From: Gymnorhina tibicen
Taxonomy: Eukaryota; Chordata; Aves; Passeriformes; Artamidae
DNA: 64,000 nucleotides
Assembly (NCBI GenBank): GCA_013399875.1
Contig: VXAZ01009675.1
Coordinates: 105,914 to 169,913, forward strand
Reading direction: 5' to 3'
Part shown: positions 28,701 through 40,700 of the stretch, piece after piece
Layout: each line of letters starts with the position of its first letter
How positions within the stretch are numbered: position 1 is the first letter of the stretch
Position numbers and translations under genes: made by a program
The notes under the pieces: model-generated
Told to the model about the DNA's origin: nothing
What the model saw: only the letters and a program-made list of their open reading frames with translations
Databases searched by the model: none

Positions 28701-31700
28701 ACGGTGGATCGATGTGTCTCTCCTTATTCTTCTCTCTCCAGTACTCCTAGCCATGGCTGTGCTGGTTTATTCACCCAGTATTTCCTCCTCAGAGGTAGGG
28801 ATGGCTGAAGTGGTTGAGCAGACAGGCTGCTCAATATGCCCTGCACAGCTCATGCTGTATCCTCTCCGACCTTGCAGAGCAGATCTGCCCAGCTGCACCA
28901 TGGTGGGCACTCCTCTTCGCTGGTGCTGGTTGTCACCTAGCTGTGGGATACTCCAGTGGGAGTGCTTAGCATATCCAGTTACATAAAGCTGTACAGGTTT
29001 TGTTCTTGCCCCTCCATTTGCTTTTTGCTTAGACTAACAGATGCTGAGAGCTCACCACATTGTTTTGCCCTTAGCTTTTTCTTCCTGGGTGAACTGAAAA
29101 GCTGCTTAATCCTGCAGGTGGATGGAACAAATCTTCAGGGTTTTACTAACCAGCAAGCAGTTGACGTTTTGCGGCACACAGGACAAACGGTTCGGCTCAC
29201 TTTGATCAGAAGAGGTCTTAAGCAGGAAAATCATATTCCATCCCAGGAGGACTTCAATGCTCCTGTTGAAAAGGACTTACTATTCCAAACAATGGATAGT
29301 ACCACAGCCAAAGGTAATTAAAACTGGCTTTGCTGTAAAGTTGGCTTGAAACATTTTTCTTCTCAAATGCAAACTGGAAGTAAAATGGGCCATATTCATT
29401 CTGGGTAGCTATTACAGAGCAGAGCTGCTGTACATGAGGGTGGAATTTTTTCTGCTGTGGTTTGATTAATCTTTTAGACACAGTGGTATTATTTGCTACA
29501 TTTTCAAAATGAGTGTTGAAAGTTCTGTCCTGGATTGCACGTCTGGCTGAATTGCTTCAAGACTTTGATCCTGCAAATTTTTGAATGGTAAGAAGGCAGA
29601 AAATGTTTTATTCGTGCTCAAGAGTGAGAGCTGCATTCAAAAGCAAGCAGAGAAAGACCCTCCTTGATGAGCATAACCAATCTCATCTCCTTTCACTTTT
29701 GCTTGTTACAAGCTACAGGTTTGAGAGGAGTAGCCTGTATTTAGAGGCTGATAGGGTATTGATGATGCATATGTAAGATGTTCAGAAGCCAAAGACCAGT
29801 ATTAATTTAGCTGCTGATGTCATGAGGTTAGTGCAGCTTTATCTTACACACTCTGCACATATGTAGGTATATGTGCCAGATCTTGAAAGTCAGTATGTTT
29901 GAACGCAAGATATCTGCACAGGGGCTGGAAGCACAAAACTTGCTTGTGTTATAGTTTGATGTCAGTGAAACTATGTCACAAATAATCAACAGAGGCTTAA
30001 TCCCCAAGATTTTCGCAGACCAAGTAGCATGTTGTTGATATGTCATCCTCTCACTCTGACCTTTAACAAGAAGTATAGATGAAATGTTCAGGATGCCATT
30101 TCTCTAGCCAACATGTGTTCAAGACATCTGACAGGTAGAAACATACGTAACAGAACTTGATGGTAGGAGGGGTTTTCCAATATGAAAAGTGTGTCAGGTG
30201 TGCAGGTCTTCAAGCCTGTAGCATTTTTGTTTTCAGTGTCAGCTTCCTGAATTGCATGAAGGAAAAAAAATGAAATTAATACAGGAATGCTAAAGAATGT
30301 TATATTTAGATATATTTTCATTCAGTCATAGAAGTGCAGGTACTGATAGTTGTGCTGGGTTTTTTGTTGGTTTTTTTTTTTCATTGAAAATGCACTGGAG
30401 AAGGCAAAGCATTAGCAGAAGACAATGCCTATGAAATGTGATGTTTCTTCTGGGCCCCTCATGCCGGATTCCATTTGCCAAATATAAGTACTCTGAAGTC
30501 CAGTGAAGGAGACAGTTGATCCCCCAGAGCATACCTGTGAGCCTGATGAGTATTACAACATAGAAAATAGCTAAATAGCTGAAAAGGTGTCTTCTTCTTT
30601 TTCAGATAACAGTGAAACAGAACAGGCATCCCCATCACTGCCATGCAGTGCCAGTGTGGTAAATACTGGAGATGACATGAAACAACAGGAAACGGGTTCT
30701 CAAGGTTTAATATTTTATTCTGCGAAAATGCACTTTTGTGTGCTTACACAAAGATCAGGTGTTCTGTGTGTCTTTCTATCTTCTGTGCACTCTGTAGCTG
30801 AGGTAGAACTACAAAGTCAAAGTAGTTACACATTTAATCATGTACTCTTGATCGTGAGTGCTGTAGGAGCAGAACTACCATATGTGTCTGAAAAATAATT
30901 ACATGCTGAAGATGCCACATGAAGCAGTCTGCTTTGGGTACTTGCTCAGCCCTCTCCTAGGTTTGCGTGTCTACTCTTTTTAGTCTAGTCTAGAAGAAAA
31001 CCTTTTTCCTCTTCATTCCCCATTATCTTGACAATTGTCCGCAGCTGCCCAGCTACAGTTCCAGGACTTCTACATCTTCTGATAAACTTCCTTTTCACAA
31101 ATTCTTGAGCTTAAATTTATTTCAGTCTGTGTTCTCTGATAATGTTTGAAATTCAGTCAGTTCTGGTGCACGGATATTCTCCAAATTTTCCTATATTCTT
31201 TGTTGAAATTCTTATTTCCTAATGGGTATTTTTTTCCTGCTTGAGCTCCTAGAACACTCTTCTGCATTTCAGAAGTCCTGTGTGATGATACATTTTTTAG
31301 ATTCAGACATAACTTGATGTGTTAACTTCATGTGTAACATTTTTGTGTTTCCAGAGTAAAAAGGGGAACTGAAAAGTTCTGCAGTATGTATCTTTTCATA
31401 AATTATGCTTTCTGATTTTCTTGGATAGCTGAAGGAATATCTTCTTAATGTCTTTCCTTCAGATACTGCTGTGTCTTGGCTTTGGGGAAAGTATCGTCTT
31501 GCTAGAAGGCCATGCAATATCTGACTTTACCCTTAGTAATGTCTCTGAACAATGACTAGACTTAAAACACTGTCTGAGGCTCTTCATTTTCTATCCTTAC
31601 TAAAATCAGTGGCATTCAAGAACTTTGTAACGAAGATTCTTGGCTTTGCCTGTGATGAGCATTCAGGTCTGAAGAGTTTATTTTGATATTTAAGGTAGAC

Positions 31701-34700
31701 ACAGCCCAGACTATGGACCTTGAATATGTAGGATCCTGTTAAACCTGCTGTGTTTGCTGGCTGTTGTATCTAAATACTGCTTTTTATTGCTTTCTGCAGT
31801 AGAGCCTAGACAATGTGAATGAGGGGAAAATGAGCAGGAAGAAAGCATTTCTCTGTTTTTCAGACTGGCAAATAAACATTCAATCAGATTAAGATTTGCC
31901 ACAGTTTGCTACCTAGCCTGTCACTGTACTTCTTCCCCTTCCTTCCTTTCCAAATTCATTACTGTTCTTTAGCTATTAGAATTTTATGTCACGGTATGTG
32001 GGCAAATATAGCAAAAAAAAAAAAAAAAAGACGTTGGACATCTTGCATTCTATTACTGACCTCTAGGGCTTACAGTTTCAGAAAAGTCTTCAGAGTTGTG
32101 CTCATGGTTTTAAAAATAAAAAAATGTCCAGACTGTGTTTTTGGACATTCTCTGTAAAATGAAGGGTCTGTCCAAAAGGATCAGTACACAGTTTATATTT
32201 TTAAGTATTTTGGCCATCCCTCTGAATCAGTCTGACCAGCCCACTCGTAGTCTGATTTAACACAGGACATGAATGCAACCTTTTAATTTTGTTTGTGCCT
32301 ATTACCTTGAAAAATTGCAAAAAATTGACTCAACTCTGAGGCTAGTGTAAATATGTATCCTTTCTTCCCAGCCATGTACACCAAACTATTGGACTGAACT
32401 TCACGTCTTTCAAAATACACAGTTAGTTTTGCATGGTTGGAATTTTAGTACTATTTTGTGAGTTTTTCCTCTGGTGAACACAAGCTTGGTGAGACTAAAC
32501 ATGCCAAGTTTTTAGTCATATTTAGGAGAGTTCTGACATCATGGGAATGATTGTGTCACTGTGCATGTTCCATATACTTTATCAGATATAGGAAGTGAGT
32601 AGGTTTTTTAATTCTTTGTCACAGTAATCTTAAATATAAATTTTAGATTTCCAGCTAACTACTAATGAAGAAGCAGCTACAAAGATGAAATGGCAGAGGA
32701 TTATGGGTTCGAATTATGAAATAGTGGTACGTAAATTTTGTTTACTATTGTTAAATGCCCTTACACTGTCCATCTGTTATGTTGACAACATATGGGTAGA
32801 AATGTGTTTGTATTGTATTTGTTCCTTCATGTAAAAAATTTACACATATGCTCCTTAGAATGTTGAGATTATTTTTATGACAGATTTTGAATACAGATAT
32901 GTATTTTTCTGTATTTTATCAAAACCTTAACAGATTCGTTAGATTACTGTGCCCATGACTATTTTTTCACTGATTTTCTAGCTTCAGGAGGATAAATGTG
33001 TATTAGAGAAAAAAAAAATTTAATATGAACTTCAAAGCTCCCTTCATTAGCTAGAACTTGAAATTTCATATCCATTCTGCATACTGAATAAATGATTTAA
33101 TGTAATGATGTAAATAATGCATAGAACATATACTGTAGATACAGATGAAAAGTAGTACTTGAGTTTAGGAGATACTGCAAAATCACGTGTCATAGATGTA
33201 GTGTCTGCAGAAGTATGTATTATTAGATACACTGTTGTCATAAACAGTTCCCACTTGTGTATTGCAAAGTGGCATGTGATCAAAGAGTTAGTTTTTCTCT
33301 GACTGTCCCCATTACACATGACAGTACTTCTGGTTTCTCACCTCTCACTGAATTTTGACCTCATTGTGCGCAAATTGAAATGGAAGGTAACAAATCTGAC
33401 TGTAAATATGACAAATGTAACCATTTTTTCATCTTATTTTAGGTGGCTGTGGTTAACAAATTTAGTGAAAGCAGTGGGTTAGGGATAAGCCTTGAAGCTA
33501 CAGTGGGTCACCATTTCATCAGATCAATCTTACCTGAAGGGCCAGTTGGACGAAGCGGCAAGCTGTTCAGTGGAGATGAACTGCTGGAAGTAAGATAAAG
33601 TACTACCCTATCTTAGTCTGCATTCAGTAAGGTTTTTGAGCAGTAAGTTTCTTCTCATAGGTTATAACCATGGGAGTGATGCATATCTAATTGCATGCTA
33701 GTTAGTGGTTGTGTATTCCCTTCTTATGTACTTACATATATTTATGTGACTACATATGCTTACATACGTTTCACAGCTGGTAACTGATTTTTCAGATACA
33801 GTCCAAGAGATTTTTCAGGTACAAACATGAGTCTCTGTCATGGTTGAAGTTCAGCTGGCAAGTAAGCACCATACAGCCACTTGCTTACCCACTCCACTCA
33901 ACCCCAGCCTGGTGGGATGAGGAAGAGAGTCAAAAGTAAAACCTTTTTAAGTGGAGATAATGCCAGTTTAATAATTGAAGCAAAGTAAAGTATAATAATA
34001 ATAATTATAGTAAAAAGGAAAAGAAACCCCTCAAGTGATGCACAGTGTAAGTGTTTACCACCTGCTGACCAATGCCAGACTTTGTCCCTGAGCCCTGATC
34101 AGCGTACCTGCCAGTTAACTCCCCAATTTATATACTGGGGGCATGATGCTCTAGGGTGTGGAATATCCCTTTGGCCAGTTTGGGTCACTTATCCCAGCTG
34201 TGTTCCCTCACATCTTTTTTTTTGGTTTTTGTACCTCCTCACTGGCAGCACATGAGATACCAGAAAGTCCTTGATTCAACTTAGCAGCAACCAAAACATC
34301 AGTGTGTTATCAAAGTTATTCTCGTACTGAATTCAAAACACAGCACTGCACAGCTACTGAGAATAAATTAACTCTATCCCAGCTGAAACCAAGACAGTCA
34401 CCAAAATAGAGTATGTAGCAAAAGCCTTAAGACCGAATAGGATTATCCCTACTTAGTGAAGGGACTAAACACCTAATTACTTTTCTAAATTATTTTCTTG
34501 GAATTAAGATGTGAATTTGGTTAATATGAGTGCAAGAAACATGAAACTACACATGAAAGTGTATGTGGTGTTTGTAGGTTGATGTCATGCAGTTTAAAAG
34601 ACTATATGTTCAGTTTGATATATACCTTGGTGCTGAGCACCAAATTGAGTAGAAATTGAGGGTTGAAAGTGTCCGTTAGTGATTAGTGAGTTGGGATTTG

Positions 34701-37700
34701 CTTGGATTTATTTACTCATTTTTGTTTATTGTTCTTACAAGTACTCTGTAGTTCTAACCATTGTATATTCTTTTTTTATTGAGGTGAATGAGATCTCTCT
34801 GCTTGGAGAAAACCACAAGGATGTGGTCAGTATCTTGAAAGAACTGCCTATTAAGGTGACAATGGTGTGCTGTCGTCCAGTAGCTCCACCCATCACCCAA
34901 CCAGAAGTGCTAGAGAGTCTAAGCCTGTCTGAGGTTCAGCTCACAGAAAAGGTATTTTGTCTTTAAACAATCACTGAAAATGACAGTTTTTTTCCTTGAG
35001 AAAAAACGAGATGAAGTTCTTCTAAATGATTAGAAATACGTTTTAACATTTTTGGAATTGGAGCCAGACAAATAGGACACAGCAAATAATGTTTATCAGC
35101 CATTTTTTAGCCCACTGAAAGATACGAATCCTGGCTAGTCATAGATAAAAACATTCTAGAATGTGGGGCTATTTCTCTAGGTACTGTACTTCATGTTGTG
35201 TAGGTGAGATATAGGGGTATGGTAAGTTGAACTGTGTGTTCTTTAGAATCTGAATGTGTTTAATCTAGTTTTGAACTTTGCTTTCTGGCTTCACCTCGCA
35301 CATAACTGTGTCTGCATTCATTGACTGACACTTCTGTCACTCGTAAGTGAACAGCTCTGGGCAGCCTGGTGAACTAAACATGTAGAACGGCTTAGCGTTC
35401 AGTATACAAACCAATAGCTTTTGTATGAAAAGAGAAACAGTTAACTCTGAGTTCTGAGCAAGGTATCAAATTTAACTTACAGTTTCTAAACTTCTCTATG
35501 AAACCAAGTGAAAAACAGTCTGTGTATGTACATGTGTGTTTGTTTTTACTTTTATTAAATATTCTGACTGTCAGTATGATTATGTTTAACAAAGGCATAT
35601 TTTAGACATACCATTTAATAACATATTTCCTGTGTATTTGAATGCATATACTCATAAAGCTTTTTGAAGTTTTTCATTTGACAGAAATTCCATATTGCAA
35701 ATATTTTTCCAGTCAGTAGTTTAATATACTTGCAGCATAGCTATAAAGGATACTTGAATTTTGTGGTGGGTTTATCAGAATTCATTAAATCTTCTGAGTG
35801 CTTGCACTTCTTCTGGGTTTAGAGATATATCACCTAGTTTTTCTCTTGTTTTTTGTAAGCAACGGTTTGTCTCTAGAGATTCACAAGTGTTTATATTTTA
35901 TCGGTTACTGTTTTTCTCAGGGTCACATAGAGCTTGGATTCATTGGCTCCTCGGACACAGAAGGAACAGCTTTGGAAACAGCTGATGAGGGTCAGAGTAT
36001 GGAAGAGGTGCAGAGCTCATCTTTAGCAATGTGGGAAACAGAAGTACAGCACATTGAGCTGGAGAAGGGGAGTATGGGGCTTGGATTTAGCATATTGGAC
36101 TATCAGGTAACTGCACTTCTTTGAATAGAGGACAAAATACTTCGTATTGTTTGAATCTTGCAGTATGTTCTATATATTTTAAGGGTAGACATAAATGGAA
36201 ACCAAGCAATAGAGTAGAACTAATCACTGCTGGTAGGCATTCCAGTAATTATATTACATATTCCTCTCATTGTATTAAGACTGCAGGTTCTAATGATGAT
36301 GGTAATACTGGTTCAGAAAAACAGCTAATCCATTATATACTGGGGTTTTCAGAAATCTGTCTTCTAGTGATCCAGGGAAAATGAATGATGTAGCCAGCAT
36401 ATTTAGGCATTTAGCCATGTATTTTGCACCTGCAGTGAGGTGTTTAGGGCAAGATCCAATAAAGGACTTAAATGCTTAAAGCCGGATTTACTAAAATCCA
36501 GAACTGTAATTCTGAAATCCCTTGCTTAGCTGCTGTCTGTCGAGAACATGCTTAAACATGCCCATCGTTTTGTGTTTGACTTCAGAATTCCTGGATATCT
36601 AAGTTATGTTTCTTGGTGTGTCCCAGTGAACAGCTCAGTGCTCAGCGCGATGTCTCTTGCCTTCACTTGGTCAGGATCCCAGAACAAATACTCCTTCTGT
36701 TCCCAGTTTTCCAGTGGATGATTTTTAATTGAACCTCAAGTAATTTCTCCCTGTGGTCAATGTAGGCTTTTGCTGAGCTGTTTTGTGGTGCTGCAGGATC
36801 AGGTCTCTTTCCAGAGCTCTGCTGGATCTTGTTCCGAGGAGTATATGCATTTACATCTGGAGATCATTTCCAGGTGGAAATTATGGCCCCATGGCACTCC
36901 TTAGAATTAATCTATGCCTTAGATTTTGCATTTGCACACTGATAAAGTGAAGAGCAGTGTAGAGTAATAATGTGAAGGATAAAGGCATAGTCAAGTGTCT
37001 TTTATGAAGCAGTGACTGCTCTTTAATGTGCTGCTCATGATGCTCTGCAGTGAGACATCACAGATGAGCCTGAGTATTTGAAGTCCATGTCAGCACATGG
37101 TAAAACATATTTTTGCTTAAGCCTCTTCTGAGCATTAACACAAATGGTGGGTTCGTATGTGGTTAGTGACTGAAGTTTGTTTATGAATAACAGTACTAAA
37201 GGTTTGTGGGAAGTGCCTTAAATTGGTTAATATATTTTTCAGATGTGAGTTAGTCTTACAGCTTTAGTCAGCTTTCTGAAACTTAGCTTTTTTTTTGATG
37301 TTATATTTGTGTATTGTCGTATGTTCTCTCCTTTGATATGCAGTAAAAAAATTTAACTCTGTCACCAAAGTTTTGCTTTCCTGTAAGACTGTGAACAATA
37401 AATTTACACTGAGATTTATGTTGGTATTTTGCTGTTTCTGTCAAATTTTCAATTGATTTCCAATGAACAGTGACTAAAGTTTAGGAGAATTATGTTCATG
37501 CTAATACATTCCTCATGTTTTATACGATGGCAGGCCTGTATAGAAGTCGGTATCATTTCTAACCTTAAGGAAGACTGTCACATAGACTAGAGAGGCTTGT
37601 TCCTTTTTTTTTTCCAAAAGGTGTGTCATGCAGTGCCATCTAAAGTGACAGTATAAGTATTTGTTGTTAAAATAGTGAGGAAGATATCAGTGCTCGGGTT

Positions 37701-40700
37701 CAAGCACTATCTGCAGCACTGCTAGTTATTTCCACTTGTTTTTTATTGCTCCATGGCATTCTTTTTACTGCATTAACTGCCATCAGGTGTTAAAGGATCT
37801 TCTTGATGCCCTTCCTTCCTTCCCTCCCTCTGTCCCTCTGTCCCTCTCTCCCTCAACACTTCTGTCCCATACCAGCTTTCAGCAGTCTCCCTGTTCCTGT
37901 GGCTTTCTCATGTCACCTTGATGGTGTCCATTCTTTCAGATGTATACCTTGACATGAAAACTTGTTACAACTGTGTGCTGATTTGTAGATGTTTGCTTTT
38001 CTCTACTTTTGCTATCAGTAAAGCTGTTACATGATGACATTCTTTGGGATTTTTTCTGTTCATGCACTCAAGTGAACTGTGTGTTGGAAGTATTAACATG
38101 ATGTTCCTTGTGAATGGAGTTCTGTAAGAATACAAATACACACAAATATTTTGCATGTGTGATAATTGTTATAGCAGAATCATATGTTCCTGCTACTAGT
38201 ATTTGATGCTAGCTTTTTTTATAAAAATCAGTATAGTGGAGGATGGTCACTTTTTCTTTCTTAAAAGCAAACACCACTTTGTTTTGTCTTGTTAATTAGA
38301 GTCCTGTATTGGTATGTTCCTCTCTCATGTAAGTATTTAATTAGGCATGCACAAGAACTTGACTCTTGAAAAGTGCTTTCTCAGTTGAGCAAGATCATGA
38401 AGTATAAGATGGTTATTGAAAATAACTCCTTTGTTCCCCTAGCATGTGCGTGTTACATTTGCCCCAGTTTACATTGTCCACCTGTGTCCTCAAACCTCTG
38501 AGTGTAAGGAAGGATGGCATTTGCAACATTGTCATTGCAGTAGGAAGTATATGAATTTCTGATGTGTATGGACAGCACTCTGCAATTTAGTAGTATTTTA
38601 TACTGGAAATATAATGATGGAACATTATATAATGGAACATGATGGAACAACACCTAGAAAGGAGTAATAATTTTCACATTTAAGAATTAAAAATAAGTGG
38701 AGGTCTAAATGTATGGACAGTATAGACAGGAGGGTTTGCTCCTACTGAAGGTTCATCTGGAGGAGAGCAGCCCTTCTTAATAACACAACTCTGGTTAGTA
38801 AAAGCTCAAGAATAAAAATTCACTTCTCAAGATATAAAAGAGTAAAAGAATGAAATCTTTTTCTTCCCTTTATTTAATTAGGATCCTGTTGATCCAGCAA
38901 ACACTGTAATTGTGATTCGCTCATTAGTTCCTGGGGGTGTGGCTGAGCAAGATGGCAGACTTCTTCCTGGAGATCGGCTTATGTTTGTCAACGATATCAA
39001 CTTGGAAAATGGCAGCCTGGAGGAAGCAGTGCAAGCACTGAAAGGAGCCCCAACAGGAACAGTTAAAATAGGAGTTGCCAAACCACTGCCTGTAAGGATT
39101 TGGGAATTCAGTGTGTACTTTTCATGTCATTCAATCTGGTACCTGCTGATCCTGACTTCTCCATACATTTTGTGTGTTTTGGGGTACAGCTGGGTGGCCC
39201 AACTGTTGCCTTGCATGTAGGAGTGCCCTGGGTAGTATATGACTGGTTAGGGATTGCAGGACCTAGCACACCTGTCTTGCAGCTGAGAAAACAGCAAAGC
39301 TCCTTGCCACCAGCAGAGTCTTTCAGGGCTGAAAGTTGACAGGCATAATATTGTATGCTATACACTTTACATGGTTCTCTGAATGTGTGAGATGGTGACA
39401 TAAAGTTGTTTTTATTTGATTTCCCTGGAATTTACCAATTCCTTTGCTTTGTAGGGTATAGTATTGTTTCACCTGTTATTCCGCTCAGGACGGTTGTTTG
39501 ATTTATTCTGGGTGGTGTGCGGGAGAAACAACAAAACTTACAAGAGGTTCAATAACAAACTTTTACTTGCAAGCTTTAGAACATTAAGGTAGAATAAGGT
39601 ACTTGGCAAATTTTAACATTTAGACATTTTAGTTAGAAATGCAACAATATAAAAGCATAAAAATAATACTTTAGAAAATGTATAAAGGAAGAGAAAAAAA
39701 AAGAAAGGATGAGGGTACAAAGGGATGTAGTCAACACCCATGGATCCAGTGACAAGACTTTGATGCCCCTTTTTCAAACTGCTGGTCACAGTCTTGGTCC
39801 ATCAGGGATGGGGGAAACCCGTGAAACACAAAGTTCAATGGGTTAATATACCCATCAGGCTAGATGAGAATGCCCAGGTATCTCCCCTGGGATGGAAGGT
39901 TTTACACTGTCTCATGTAACACTATTGACCTTATGATGGGGACCCTCCCATTACGGCCAAGGGCAAAAGAGCAGAGAGAGCCACTGTTCTGCTAAAGTTG
40001 TTTATTTTGTAGTTCCATAGTTCTCTGAAGGCAGAGTCTGAAGGGTTTACAAGCAGAAGCAGCGACAGCAGTAGCAGGCTAAAGGCAAGATGTAACAGTT
40101 GTAGATGATAAAGATGGTGTCCCCCAAACTTACAGAAGTGTTCACTATATTTACTAATTATCCAATAGAAATATTACATGATTCTAGTTTTTCTTTTCTT
40201 AGCCTATCCTGGTCTAATTCTAGCAGTCGTAATTTTACATAAGCCTTACATAGGTATTACTCAGATTTGCGTATTTTGCTTCTATCAATATTTTCTGTTT
40301 ATGGAGACACTCTATCTAAAAAATGTGAATGGTATAGTTCCATCTATGTTTTGTCTAAAGTAGAGAAATTCTGTGAGAAACAACACTGCTGCAGTAAAAG
40401 CTGTGTTTAAGGTGTCGTTACTGCAGCTTCTTAAAACTTAAGGCACTTAGCATATTTTTCTACTAAAAGCTAAAATTCTATTTTTCTACTTCCCGTTGGT
40501 GTGACTTCATGTATCTTAGTTTATCCAAAGGTTTTAATTCAATCCCTGTGCTTTGATTTTCCTCTGGGCCTGAGTCCAGAGGAGTTCTCACTCCAACAAA
40601 CACTGTAGATCTTGAGGCGTTTCTAGAGTCTTTGATGATTTATGACACCGAAGATGTTACAGCTTCCTCTCAGGTCAGTGTAGTTGAGCCAATTATAGCC

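Noticed and set aside
28714..28986. 90-codon open frame in intron 10
   Set aside because: No recognisable motif; a possible exon would need homology that I cannot see.
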